Shown here: piece after piece, positions 24,603 through 33,452 of the stretch
Layout of the letters: every line of letters begins with the position of its first letter
Position numbering within the stretch: the stretch's first letter is position 1
Source: Clostridia bacterium
GTDB lineage: Bacteria; Bacillota; Clostridia; CAKSNL01; HGM11501
Length of the DNA stretch: 64,000 nt
Assembly: GCA_017411325.1 (NCBI GenBank)
Contig: JAFQQJ010000033.1
Location: forward strand, 1 to 64,000
Reading direction: 5' to 3'
Notes under the pieces: generated by a model
Told to the model about the DNA's origin: nothing
The model's database searches: none
The model's input: only the letters and a program-made list of their open reading frames with translations
Position numbers and translations under genes: made by a program

Positions 24603-26310
24603 AGTGACCGCCTCCCATCTGCGTTTCGGCAATTTCCTTGTAGGCGGGGCAATTTTTCATAAGGTCATCGTGTGTGCCTCTTCCTATTATTTCGCCCTCG
24701 TCAAGCATTAATATGAGGTCTGCATGCCTGATGGAGCTTATGCGCTGGGCTATTATTATTGAGGTGGTATCGCTATAATTCTCTTTAATGTTTTTGCGAA
24801 GCGTTGCATCCGTCTTATAGTCAAGAGCGCTTGATGAATCGTCAAGTATAAGGATGTCATTCCCTCCTGCAAAGGCACGGGCAAGGAGAACTCTTTGCTT
24901 CTGACCGCCGGAAAGATTTGCACCCTTACCTGTAAGCATATGACCGAATTTGTCGGGAAGAGCATCAATGAATTCAAAGGCGCAGGCGTGTTTTGCGGCA
25001 CTTTCTATTTGCCCGTCTGTCAGATTTCTTCCGAAGTCAATGTTATTTCTTATGGTATCGGCAAAAAGAACATCGCCCTGGAAAACCGTTCCGAACATTT
25101 TATGAAGCTTTTCGTGGGGGATGGAACGCACCGATTCGCCGTTTATGTAAATTTTTCCCGTATCAGCATCGTAAAGGCGCATAAGAAGGTTTATAACGGT
25201 GCTTTTTCCGCTTCCCGTTGCGCCGATAATGCCCAAGGTTTCGCCCTTTTTCAATGAAAAGCTTATGTTTTTTATATTGTCTTTTTTCTTGTTGTAGGAA
25301 AAAGTCACATCATCAAAAACTATGTGGGCATTGGTTTTAATGGGTCCATCCGCCATTATGGGAAGGTTTCCCGGGGATGACAATACATCACCGATACGCT
25401 TTGCGGAGGCACTGCCCTTCGAGGTCATAACAAAAATTCTTGTAATTGACATCATTGCGTTGAGAATAATGGTGAAATAAGATAAAAATGCAATTATTTT
25501 ACCTGTTTCCGAAACGCCTGCATTAACACGGTAAGCACCGACCAGTATAACCAGTGTGAGCCCCATATTAAGGAAAATATTCATAACGGGATTTGTGAGA
25601 GCCATGGTAAGCCCGGCTCTTTTTTCATTTTTCACAACATCGCGGTTTGCCTTGTCGAATCGCTCCTTTTCATACTCAACCTTGGAAAGGGCTTTTATCA
25701 CCCTTATTCCGCTTGCGTGCTCTCTTACAGCCCTTATCATATTGTCAACAGAAGCCTGAAGGGAAGAGTAAAGCGGCACGCCCTTTCTTGAAATTGTCCA
25801 TACCGAATATCCCATAAAGGGAAGAAGGCAAAGGAGAACAAGTGCCAGTACGGGCTCAAGAGAAAATGCAATTATAAGTCCGCCTATTAAAAGTATGGGA
25901 GCCCTTACGCCCATTCTCTGCATCATACCTATCATATGGTGCAGATGATAGGTGTCGCTGGTGAGTCTTGCCTCGAGGGAGGGGATAGTAAAGGAATCAA
26001 TCTCAGAGGATGAAAGATATGAAATTTTGGTAAATAAATCGTGGCGGATGGCACGGGTTGCATTTCTTGCAACCTTTGCAGCCATTCTGTTTGCGACTAT
26101 GTTTCCGATTAAAGCTATTGCCGAAACTATAAGCATAACAAAACCCCAAAAATATACTTCGTTGATATTTCCGGTTGGTACAACATCATCTATGATATGT
26201 GCAAGGATATAGGGGAGGAAAAGATCCATAATAGTACCTATAAATTTTATGGTAAGCCCCATAATTATTGCAAAAAACTGTGGTTTTATATAAGGGAAAA
26301 TCTTTTTCAT
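24595..26310 (-). CDS. ABC exporter subunit with fused permease and ATPase (first of pair)
   Basis: A 571-residue half-transporter with six N-terminal membrane helices and a C-terminal ATPase. Walker A is GATGSGKST, the signature is LSGGQKQRVL, and Walker B is DILILDDSSSALD. The residue after Walker B is D rather than the catalytic E (DDSSS), which marks this as the degenerate-site subunit. The canonical signature here pairs with the active Walker B of the partner. Together they look like a heterodimeric lipid, drug or peptide exporter. Transcription starts from a good promoter 22 bases upstream. Confidence 0.9.
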   Translation of the reverse strand: MKKIFPYIKPQFFAIIMGLTIKFIGTIMDLFLPYILAHIIDDVVPTGNINEVYFWGFVMLIVSAIALIGNIVANRMAAKVARNATRAIRHDLFTKISYLSSSEIDSFTIPSLEARLTSDTYHLHHMIGMMQRMGVRAPILLIGGLIIAFSLEPVLALVLLCLLPFMGYSVWTISRKGVPLYSSLQASVDNMIRAVREHASGIRVIKALSKVEYEKERFDKANRDVVKNEKRAGLTMALTNPVMNIFLNMGLTLVILVGAYRVNAGVSETGKIIAFLSYFTIILNAMMSITRIFVMTSKGSASAKRIGDVLSSPGNLPIMADGPIKTNAHIVFDDVTFSYNKKKDNIKNISFSLKKGETLGIIGATGSGKSTVINLLMRLYDADTGKIYINGESVRSIPHEKLHKMFGTVFQGDVLFADTIRNNIDFGRNLTDGQIESAAKHACAFEFIDALPDKFGHMLTGKGANLSGGQKQRVLLARAFAGGNDILILDDSSSALDYKTDATLRKNIKENYSDTTSIIIAQRISSIRHADLILMLDEGEIIGRGTHDDLMKNCPAYKEIAETQMGGGHFE

Positions 26311-26331
26311 ATAAACACTTCCTTATTTTAT

Positions 26332-26360
26332 ATGATACACCTTAATTTTTTTTGTGTCAA
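26332..26360 (-). promoter_or_regulatory. Promoter of the ABC exporter operon
   Basis: On the minus strand TTGACA (26355-26360) and TATCAT (26332-26337), 17-base spacer. Confidence 0.75.
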
Positions 26361-26362
26361 TA

Positions 26363-26387
26363 AAAAAAGAGGCTAAGCCTCTTTTTT
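26363..26387 (-). terminator. Terminator of the 1101-residue protein/Nudix operon
   Basis: An 11-bp stem (AAAAAAGAGGC/GCCTCTTTTTT) with a 3-base loop, overlapping the Nudix gene stop codon and ending in a long T-run on the minus strand. Confidence 0.85.
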
Positions 26388-27266
26388 ATTTGACAAATAC
26401 ATTAAAAATGCATTTTGAGTTAATCCGTCTGTTATTTCGCCGTTTTTGATTTTTTCGGAAAGCTCCGTTTCGGTAAGGGTGATATAACCTGTTATGCCTT
26501 CTTCATCGGTATTTACTTCGTCTATCTCCTTTTTAAGGTGAGCCAGATAAATTGATACTCTTGCTGATGAAAGCCCCGAATCGGGATAGGTGTCCCCGAG
26601 ACGGGAAAGTGCCTCTGCATAAGTATCTGTAAAGCCCGGCTTTTTAGAAAGCTCCTCAGAAAGCTCTTTAAGTGCATTTTCGCTCTCGGTGCATCCGTCC
26701 TCTAAAAAGCCCCTCGGAAATTCAAAGGATTCCTTTCTTATGGGGTGGCGCATATTTTTAATGAGAATAAATTTGTTTTCTCCCGAGGCTGTGGTATACA
26801 CGGGAACGATAACCGTTCCGCCGCATTCTTTGGGATAAACTATTCTTGAATATGTATAGGGATTATCGCCTTCAATAAGGTCTGAAACCACCATATAAAA
26901 GGGAGAATTGTCGAACATAACTCCCACCTTGAAATTACGGTCCTTTCTGTCCTTGTTGGCTTCCTGAAAAGAGAGGATTTTTTTAAGATCCCTGCATATG
27001 GGAAATTTTCCGTCAAGGGGCGAAAAAAGTTCAGGCCTTTCTTCCATAAGGCGGAAATACTTTTCGGTGCGCTCCTTAAGCTCAACGTCAAGGAAAAGAG
27101 GATATTCAACCAATTTTTTGTCAAGCCATTCCTTAACCCACATCCATTTTTCGTAAATTTCTGCGTGCAGAGGAGGCCTTGCATCGCTTTCGGGAGTGTA
27201 GTCATTAAAAACATCCTCGGGGACACAGCGGGACATAATATATCTTTTTAAGTATCGGTGTTCCAT
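26373..27266 (-). CDS. Nudix hydrolase with long N-terminal region
   Basis: A 297-residue protein whose C-terminal half (about 150-297) is a Nudix domain. The box GFLEDGCTESENALKELSEE fits Gx5Ex7xExxEE, except that the usual R of REUxEE is K. Nudix enzymes cleave nucleoside diphosphates linked to another moiety, such as ADP-ribose. The N-terminal 150 residues (aromatic and charged) are not recognised; they make the protein clearly longer than ADP-ribose pyrophosphatases (about 180-200). The start is one base after the stop of the 1101-residue gene, whose last codons form its ribosome binding site, so the two are tightly coupled. Confidence 0.82.
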   Translation of the reverse strand: MEHRYLKRYIMSRCVPEDVFNDYTPESDARPPLHAEIYEKWMWVKEWLDKKLVEYPLFLDVELKERTEKYFRLMEERPELFSPLDGKFPICRDLKKILSFQEANKDRKDRNFKVGVMFDNSPFYMVVSDLIEGDNPYTYSRIVYPKECGGTVIVPVYTTASGENKFILIKNMRHPIRKESFEFPRGFLEDGCTESENALKELSEELSKKPGFTDTYAEALSRLGDTYPDSGLSSARVSIYLAHLKKEIDEVNTDEEGITGYITLTETELSEKIKNGEITDGLTQNAFLMYLSNKKEA

Positions 27267-27267
27267 A

Positions 27268-30200
27268 TCATATCCTCCTTTTGCGCTCTAAGTGTAAGGT
27301 GCTGTCCGAGGTGTCTTTGCCGGAATTGGCAACGGAAAGATTTTTGCCTGATGTTATCTGAAGCTTTGCTTCATCAAGCACCAATGCACCTTCTTTTCCT
27401 ATGCTGTAGGATAAAGAGGGGTTTGAAAGGGTATAAGCCACCTTATCAGGGAGAAAGGCGTCTCCTGCTTCCCTGATATTTCTTTCCATAAATGAAAGGC
27501 AGGAGAAAAGTGCCTCGAAGTCTATGGTTTCACCGGTTTCGTCCACACGGAGAATATCGTTATATTTAGTTTCGCTTTCCGCAGATATGGGCTTTAAGAG
27601 CTCGCCTTCGGGAGCCAGGAGCTTACTTTCACTGCGGTATGTATAATGGATAAAGGGAGATACGCGGGAGCCTAAAACAGTATTCTGACATTCGGTTAAA
27701 ATGTCCGACATAAGAGCTGATGTTTTGGTATTGTCAGGTGATGCGAAGGATAAAAGGAATTTTTTGTCCTCTGCTGAAAGGCTTAAGCCTTTTAAGTTAC
27801 CCTTTTCAATTCTGTCTGTGTAAAGCTTGTAATGGCTCCGCTCGTAGTTTTCGGGCATATGTATTTTTATTATCTCGTGGATACGGGAAAGTGAAGCGAA
27901 TTTTGCGATGTTTTTCCTTTTCTCAAAGAAGTCATTCATCTGCTCAGAAAAGCTTAAGCTTATACCGAGGGGCCTCTGATAATTATAATATTTTGAAGCG
28001 GTGGGAAGATTTTCATCAAGCAGGGTAATGCGGTCCTTGTAGAGAGAAAGGCTTTCTCTTAAGGATGAGGGAAGAGCTGATATATCTTTGTTTCCCAGAA
28101 TATAGTCCATTGCAAGCAGTCTTTTTTCCATTATGGAGGAGGCTTTTTTGCTGTCATAGTTTTCTCCGTAATAGTTAAGCTCGGGAAGCGAACTGAATAT
28201 AAAGCTCTGCTTCTTAAAGCTTGATGCCACATATTCCTTAAGAGATTTTACATTGCTGTAAAGAGAAAGGGAAATATAGCCCTTTTGAAGCAAGGTAAGA
28301 AAACCGGGAGAATCCGAAAGGAGCAAAAGCTCCGGATTATCCGCAAGCTGATTTGCGGTTAATTTAATGGTATTGCCGCTTAAAACTGATTTCATAAGCA
28401 GCGGCTGGATATCTTCAGAAGTAAGATTTTTTCTTACGGTAAGCTCACTGTCAAAATCCGTTACATAGAATGGGCGGAAAAATTGTCCCTGCTCTCTTTT
28501 GTGGGGAATCCACGTATGGGCACTCTTTCTGACATCTTCGGGGATTTCATCGAGCTTAAGTCTTGATGCACTTTCATAAAGCTGGGAATAATCAAGAGTG
28601 AAGGGAATTTTAATGCTTTCGTCGGAGGAAAGAACCTTAAATATCGGAGAAGCAGGAGAATAGAATGTATCGCTGCAGAATTCGACCGCCTCAGAATAGC
28701 ATCTTCTGGATATTGTAAACTCTGTACATGATGTGTCGGGTGTGCTTTCCAAAAGCTCCTCAGCTTCCTTCAGGCACTTTGATGCGGGAATCACGGCATC
28801 ATTCAAAAGCATAGCGGCAGAATGTCCGGTATGCCTTATAAGCGCCAGATGCGCATAACCTTCCGCGCAAAGTGATGAGGCATCAGCGGCCGTGAATATA
28901 TCGCCTAAAGAAAGTGCGATTCTAATTGCATCCTTTGAAAGCTTTAATGATGCGGTTATATAGTATTCGGCAACATCAAAATTTTCTGCGGCTAAGGCAG
29001 AATCAGAAACGCTTAAAGCATCTTCCGAAGCTGACAGTTTGATTTTTGCCAGTAAAATATTTTCCTTTCTTTTGTTAAAGGTAAGATTCTTTTTATCTGC
29101 ATCCTTTATTTTATCAAAAAAGTCAGGAATGGCACCGATGGCGCTGCTTGCAGTTACGGGGCGTGCTGTAAGGAGCTTTGAGAGGCGGAATTCGCTTTCA
29201 AACCGCTCTTTGGTGCCTGTTATGAAAAGTCTTGAACATACCCAATGGGCCACTGCTAAAATTTTTGTAAGAACAGTTTCAAGCCTTAAATTCTTTTTAT
29301 CCGCAGCATCTTCCTCTCTCAAAGAGGCGAGGAGAGTAACAAGCTCTTTGGGGAAGGTGAAAAGTCCCTTGTCTATGTGGTGTAAATGGTTTTTGTAAAG
29401 AGCCTTGAGTTCTTTTTGCTGTGATGCATAAATTTCACTTAAAAATCTGTGCATCACAGCTTCAAGATCAGGGTGCTCTGAAATTTTTTTCAGAAGATTT
29501 ATTCCTTCCTTTGTTTCGGGAAGACCGCTGTCGTAGCCGCCTGCGGTTACAAGCCGTGTGTATTTTGAACCCGGAACAACGAAGGGATATAAAAGACCGC
29601 TGTAAATAAGACGTTTTATATATGCAGATTCAAGAAGTCCTGCATCTTCCAGGATTTCAACAGAGAGGCTCCCGGAAAACGGAGCAAGCAGTGTATAAAG
29701 AAGTAAGTCTTCCCGGCTGTCTGATTTTATGTTAATGCGATTTCCTGAAAAGCCGTGTCCCTGATTGTCAAGGGCAATTATGGCAAGTCGTGCAATAAGA
29801 TTTGCATAATGATTGGACAAATCGGTTTTGTTGAAAGTGGCCAATGTGTCGCTTGATGCGCCTGCAAGCTGACGCAACAGATGATGAACGGCACTTTCGT
29901 TGAAGCCTTCTTTATCGCTGAAGGCCTTGAGAAGTTCCTTTCCGACTTTTGTCATACTTTCATGCATATATGTGAGTTTTGAATTGTACAGAGGTTCATA
30001 GGGAGAGAGAGTAAGAAGAACTTCTGAAAGCCTTTCTGATACAGAATCAAATTTTTTCAGCAGGTTGGAAAGCATAATATGACGATAAAGCTTATATCTG
30101 TCGCTTTTTTCGGGGCGCAGGTGATCGACGGCGGTATCCTCTGATACAGAGGCTTCATCCGTAAGTAAAAGCGCGGACAATATAAGCCTGTAGGCATTTT

Positions 30201-30573
30201 TGTCCGTAGCATCTCTTACACGGTGAATTGCAGAAATTAACCGGTACAACGAAAGACCGTCTCCGCATTTTTCAAAAGAAGGCGAAATCTCTTCTTCAGC
30301 GGAAAGGCGGTAATACATACACTTATTAAGTATACTCATATATTTGGGTTCAAGGTCTAAGTTAATAGAAGCGTGATATAGGTCGGAAAGTGATTCCTCG
30401 GGTAGTACCACGTTGCTTTTACCGTATTTTTTGATATATGCTGCAAGTGGATGGTAGTTGCCGTCTGTTACCCTTTTTACATATTCTTCTTTATCTCTTT
30501 TGTTTTTTGGTGTTGGTTGTTTATCAAGCCATTCTGTAAATTTTCTTATATTTTCTTCTCTGCCGGTTACCAT
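27268..30573 (-). CDS. Unrecognised 1101-residue cytoplasmic protein
   Basis: I do not recognise this protein. It has no signal peptide or membrane helix, and no Walker, HExxH, HNH, nuclease or glycosidase motif was found by eye. It is rich in Leu, Ser, Lys and Glu. Long stretches look alpha-helical, including a repeat-like middle (about 500-620) with alternating Ala-rich helices (ALAAENFDVAEYYITASLKL, then a similar SLGDIFTAADASSLCAEGYA) that resembles TPR-type hairpins. The C-terminus is Ser/Thr-rich and basic. Translation has an AAGGAGG and transcription a perfect consensus promoter. It is coupled to the Nudix gene, so the two products probably act together. Confidence 0.8.
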   Translation of the reverse strand: MVTGREENIRKFTEWLDKQPTPKNKRDKEEYVKRVTDGNYHPLAAYIKKYGKSNVVLPEESLSDLYHASINLDLEPKYMSILNKCMYYRLSAEEEISPSFEKCGDGLSLYRLISAIHRVRDATDKNAYRLILSALLLTDEASVSEDTAVDHLRPEKSDRYKLYRHIMLSNLLKKFDSVSERLSEVLLTLSPYEPLYNSKLTYMHESMTKVGKELLKAFSDKEGFNESAVHHLLRQLAGASSDTLATFNKTDLSNHYANLIARLAIIALDNQGHGFSGNRINIKSDSREDLLLYTLLAPFSGSLSVEILEDAGLLESAYIKRLIYSGLLYPFVVPGSKYTRLVTAGGYDSGLPETKEGINLLKKISEHPDLEAVMHRFLSEIYASQQKELKALYKNHLHHIDKGLFTFPKELVTLLASLREEDAADKKNLRLETVLTKILAVAHWVCSRLFITGTKERFESEFRLSKLLTARPVTASSAIGAIPDFFDKIKDADKKNLTFNKRKENILLAKIKLSASEDALSVSDSALAAENFDVAEYYITASLKLSKDAIRIALSLGDIFTAADASSLCAEGYAHLALIRHTGHSAAMLLNDAVIPASKCLKEAEELLESTPDTSCTEFTISRRCYSEAVEFCSDTFYSPASPIFKVLSSDESIKIPFTLDYSQLYESASRLKLDEIPEDVRKSAHTWIPHKREQGQFFRPFYVTDFDSELTVRKNLTSEDIQPLLMKSVLSGNTIKLTANQLADNPELLLLSDSPGFLTLLQKGYISLSLYSNVKSLKEYVASSFKKQSFIFSSLPELNYYGENYDSKKASSIMEKRLLAMDYILGNKDISALPSSLRESLSLYKDRITLLDENLPTASKYYNYQRPLGISLSFSEQMNDFFEKRKNIAKFASLSRIHEIIKIHMPENYERSHYKLYTDRIEKGNLKGLSLSAEDKKFLLSFASPDNTKTSALMSDILTECQNTVLGSRVSPFIHYTYRSESKLLAPEGELLKPISAESETKYNDILRVDETGETIDFEALFSCLSFMERNIREAGDAFLPDKVAYTLSNPSLSYSIGKEGALVLDEAKLQITSGKNLSVANSGKDTSDSTLHLERKRRI

Positions 30574-30600
30574 AATTATGCCTCCTTATGTGATAATTTA

Positions 30601-30629
30601 ATTATAATAAAGTGTTCTCTATCTGTCAA
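30601..30629 (-). promoter_or_regulatory. Perfect-consensus promoter of the 1101-residue protein/Nudix operon
   Basis: On the minus strand TTGACA (30624-30629) and TATAAT (30601-30606) with exactly 17 bases between them, 28 bases before the start codon. Confidence 0.9.
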
Positions 30630-30640
30630 TTAATTTATTC

Positions 30641-30671
30641 GGAGTCAGGAAGCTTTCTGCTTCCTGACTCC
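30641..30671 (-). terminator. Stem-loop after the M23 peptidase gene
   Basis: A perfect 13-bp stem (GGAGTCAGGAAGC/GCTTCCTGACTCC) with a 5-base loop, 9 bases past the stop codon. The downstream tract is AT-rich but not a pure T-run. Confidence 0.65.
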
Positions 30672-30679
30672 GGGTGGTC

Positions 30680-31744
30680 TTATCCGAGGGTTCCGTTATT
30701 TATTGCAGCTATAGGATTGTAGAAGGTTACGCCGCTTCTGGTTTCTTTCCTGGATGCAGCGGTGAAGTCTTTGCCGTCTTCCATATAACCGTAGTAGGAA
30801 CCGTTCTTTTTAGTGTCTGCAATTGCGAAGTGGAGGTGGGGGCCGGTGCTTCTGCCTGTATTACCCATAGTACCTATCTGTGTGGTCTTGGTAACTTCAT
30901 CGCCTGCCTTTACCTTGATTGAGTTTGCTGCAAGGTGACCGTACATACTGTAAACTGTCTTATTGTTAAACGTATGCTTAATTACAACATAGTATCCGTT
31001 GCCTTTGGGAGATTTGGTTGAAGATGCATTTGTTCCCGTGCCGTTTAAGCCTGTGGCAACCACTGTGCCGGAAGCGGCAGCGTATACCGCGGTATTATCA
31101 CTTTTCATATCAACGCCGAGATGACCGCTCTTTCCGAAGCTCTGAGTAATCTTGTAGCTTTTCAGAGGGGACTGCCAGAATGATTCGGAGGAGTTTGATG
31201 ATGCGTTAGGTTTTACGGTTACTGTGACAGTCTGCTGCTTTGCGGGAGCAGAGGTAATGGGCTTTACGGCACTTCTGCCTTCATTCTTACCGTACTGCTT
31301 ATAGTGATTAAAGTAAGCTAAGTTATCGTTGCCGAAGGCTCTGCGAAGGTCTGCATAATTTGCCTTGTAAACACTTACGGAAAATTTTGCACTGCCCTGT
31401 CTTCCTTCGTTTATACCGCAGGAAACAAAATGGTTGTAGGCCGCTTTGTAATTGGTGCCGAAAGCTGCACGAAGGTCAGGATATAAACCTACGTAAACCT
31501 TCGGATCGAAAAACTCTGAAGGCGCTCTTCCTTCTGCCTTGCCGTGATTGTTATAATGATTTCTTAATGCGGAAGGGTTTCTGCCGAATGCTCTTGCAAC
31601 GTCGGGATTAGCCACATAATAATACTGCCAGTCAAATAATATGTCGTGTACGTCTGCGGCCGAGGAGGGGATGGTTACAAATGATAAAACTGCCATAAGT
31701 GTGAGTGCCAGTGCCAGGGTTCTTTTCAATAAATTCTTTTTCAT
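30680..31744 (-). CDS. Secreted M23 metallopeptidase with three N-terminal 'NPD...EGR' repeats
   Basis: A 354-residue protein: signal peptide (1-30), three repeats of about 44 residues (near 36-74, 80-117 and 123-160), a Thr/Ser-rich linker, then an M23/LytM domain (about 190-345). The zinc ligands are present: H and D in GHLGVDMKS, then the YGHL and GPHLHFA histidines. M23 enzymes cut peptidoglycan peptide bridges. Each repeat follows a pattern like Y...PDL..AFG.N..A..NHY...G..EGR. Such repeats occur in other secreted bacterial proteins, but I cannot give a confident family name. A typical wall-remodelling hydrolase. Confidence 0.9.
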   Translation of the reverse strand: MKKNLLKRTLALALTLMAVLSFVTIPSSAADVHDILFDWQYYYVANPDVARAFGRNPSALRNHYNNHGKAEGRAPSEFFDPKVYVGLYPDLRAAFGTNYKAAYNHFVSCGINEGRQGSAKFSVSVYKANYADLRRAFGNDNLAYFNHYKQYGKNEGRSAVKPITSAPAKQQTVTVTVKPNASSNSSESFWQSPLKSYKITQSFGKSGHLGVDMKSDNTAVYAAASGTVVATGLNGTGTNASSTKSPKGNGYYVVIKHTFNNKTVYSMYGHLAANSIKVKAGDEVTKTTQIGTMGNTGRSTGPHLHFAIADTKKNGSYYGYMEDGKDFTAASRKETRSGVTFYNPIAAINNGTLG

Positions 31745-31933
31745 AAAAATACCTCTTTCTTAATTTGATATGTTGATAATTCTTAATGATTTGATTTTTG
31801 ATTACCTAAGTCATTTTAAGCACTCCCTTCCTGTTTTTTGGTTCAATCTGTTTTTACCACAAAAAGAGGAATATGAGAAGTTATCGAAAAAAACACCTCT
31901 GAAAGGTCAGTGGTTTGTCATTTTTTGCAGTTA
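31745..31933. other. Leader region of the M23 peptidase gene
   Basis: About 190 AT-rich bases without a convincing gene. On the minus strand a 7-bp hairpin with one A-A mismatch (ACCACTG/CAGAGGT) followed by a run of T lies near 31885-31915; it may be a second terminator after deoR. No clear -35/-10 pair and no riboswitch core was recognised. Confidence 0.4.
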
Positions 31934-31975
31934 AAAATCAAAAGCAGATTGTAAAAACAATCTGCTTTTGATTTT
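31934..31975 (-). terminator. Terminator of the DeoR-family gene
   Basis: A perfect 19-bp stem (from AAAATCAAAAGC to its complement) with a 4-base loop, ending in TTTT on the minus strand, directly after the deoR stop codon. Confidence 0.9.
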
Positions 31976-31976
31976 A

Positions 31977-32738
31977 TTATACCTCTGTAACCTTAACATC
32001 CAGGTCTGCCAGCAACTTGGATATTTCTTCATCTAAAGGCTTTTCTGTAATGAAATGGTCAATTTCTGAAAAGTCTGCCAGCTTTGCAAAGCCGATTCTT
32101 CCGATTTTTGACTTGTCACAAAGATAAAACTTGCACTCGGAATTTTTAATCATACATTTCTTGATGCCGCATTCTGCTTCGTTACTGTCAAGGATTCCGC
32201 CGTTTTTGGTTACGCCCCGGCTTGAGAAAAATACCTTTGTGGCAAAGAAGTTTTCTTCTATATAGTTTGATGCAAGCGTTCCCACGAAGGACTGGTTACT
32301 GCTGGTAAAACCGCCGACGCCGATTACCTTGATGTTGGGGTTTCCTGCCAGCTCTGTTATAACTCGCATAGAGTTTGTAACAATTGTTATGTCCTTCATA
32401 TTCTTAAGCTCACGAGCCATATAGAAGGTGGTGGTGGAAGCATCTAAAAATATGGTGTCACCGGGAACGACATATCCTGCCGCTTCCTTTGCAAGGCGCT
32501 CCTTAGCCTCGGTATTTAAGTATTTTCTCTTTTCCAGGGACATTTCACGGTTGCTTTCGTCAATGGGAATTGCACCGCCGTGGGTTCTTACCAATGCTTC
32601 CTGCTTTTCAAGCTTTTCAAGGTCACGGCGTACCGTTTCCTCCGTAACACCAAGCTCCTGGCTTAATTTGCTTACCCAGACTGAGCCTTCCGCTCTCAAT
32701 GTTTCCAGAATGTGTTTTTGTCTTTCTACAGCAAACAT
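31977..32738 (-). CDS. DeoR-family transcriptional regulator, probable BMC/fucose regulator
   Basis: A 253-residue repressor. The N-terminal winged HTH is classic DeoR (RQKHILETLRAEGSVWVSKL, then VTEETVRRDLEKLEKQ, then RTHGGAI). The C-terminal sugar-phosphate sensor domain has DASTT and TNSM. Members such as FucR and DeoR respond to phosphorylated sugar intermediates. It sits directly downstream of the BMC operon terminator (21 bases separate the terminator from the start codon) in the same orientation, so it is the likely regulator of that operon and may be expressed by read-through. The effector could be fuculose-1-phosphate or a later intermediate (inference). Confidence 0.9.
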   Translation of the reverse strand: MFAVERQKHILETLRAEGSVWVSKLSQELGVTEETVRRDLEKLEKQEALVRTHGGAIPIDESNREMSLEKRKYLNTEAKERLAKEAAGYVVPGDTIFLDASTTTFYMARELKNMKDITIVTNSMRVITELAGNPNIKVIGVGGFTSSNQSFVGTLASNYIEENFFATKVFFSSRGVTKNGGILDSNEAECGIKKCMIKNSECKFYLCDKSKIGRIGFAKLADFSEIDHFITEKPLDEEISKLLADLDVKVTEV

Positions 32739-32758
32739 TTTTATTTCACCTCTTCAAA

Positions 32759-32793
32759 AAAACTGCTGCACATAGTTTTTATGCAGCAGTTTT
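32759..32793 (-). terminator. Terminator at the end of the BMC operon
   Basis: A 12-bp stem (AAAACTGCTGCA/TGCAGCAGTTTT) with an 11-base loop, followed on the minus strand by a run of seven T, 5 bases after pduL. Confidence 0.9.
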
Positions 32794-32797
32794 AATG

Positions 32798-33442
32798 TTA
32801 TTTCTTTATGATTTTTACAAGGTCTCCGTTTTTAATACCTGCGGAGTTTGCATCGTCGGTATCTATGTGCATTTCAACGTTGAAATCATCTCTAACTCTT
32901 ACCTGAACATCGTAAAAGAGAGTGGGCTTTACGCTTTCAACCGATACATCTACATAATCGCCGTCCTTGATTCCGTGACGAGTAGCGTACTCGGGAGTTA
33001 AGTGTATGTGGCGGTTAGCAATGATTACGCCCTGCTTTAAGTAGATAGTACCCTTGGGGCCTACAACCACAAGCTTTTCCGATCCTTCAATTTTACCTGA
33101 AGGTCTTACCGGGGGGCTTACCTTAAGGATGAACGTATCTGTTCTTGAAATTTCAACCTGAGTGTCCTTTCTTACGGGACCAAGTACTCTTACCTTTTCG
33201 ATGGACTTTAAGGAAGGGCCTACAAGTGTAACACACTCTTCAGCGGCATATTCTCTTCCCATAAGGGTTTTCTTCTTGGTAAGCTCATAGCCTTTACCGA
33301 AGAGGATATCAAGGTCTTCTCTTGATAAGTGAATGTGGCGCTGTGAAACACCAACCTTGATTTCGCCGTCCTGGTCTTTTTTATATTCGGATAAGATTTT
33401 GGCAACTGCTGCGCCTATTTTATCAGCATCATACATAGTCAT
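32798..33442 (-). CDS. pduL: PduL-type phosphate propanoyltransferase
   Basis: A 214-residue phosphotransacylase converting propionyl-CoA plus phosphate to propionyl-phosphate and recycling CoA inside the compartment. The two PduL zinc-site motifs are present: SQRHIHL (about residue 35) and NRHIHLT (about 143). The first 20 residues (YDADKIGAAVAKILSEYKK) form an amphipathic helix followed by a short linker, the pattern of a BMC encapsulation peptide. It is the last gene of the operon. Confidence 0.95.
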   Translation of the reverse strand: MTMYDADKIGAAVAKILSEYKKDQDGEIKVGVSQRHIHLSREDLDILFGKGYELTKKKTLMGREYAAEECVTLVGPSLKSIEKVRVLGPVRKDTQVEISRTDTFILKVSPPVRPSGKIEGSEKLVVVGPKGTIYLKQGVIIANRHIHLTPEYATRHGIKDGDYVDVSVESVKPTLFYDVQVRVRDDFNVEMHIDTDDANSAGIKNGDLVKIIKK

Positions 33443-33452
33443 TCACCTTGCC

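Noticed and set aside
24603..24632. ATG-proximal upstream extension of the second ABC subunit
   Set aside because: The extension lies inside the preceding gene and upstream of a clear GGGAGG-TTG start at 24602.
31745..31933. Possible c-di-AMP (ydaO) or other riboswitch before the M23 peptidase gene
   Set aside because: Wall hydrolase genes often have one, but none of the conserved core segments could be matched.
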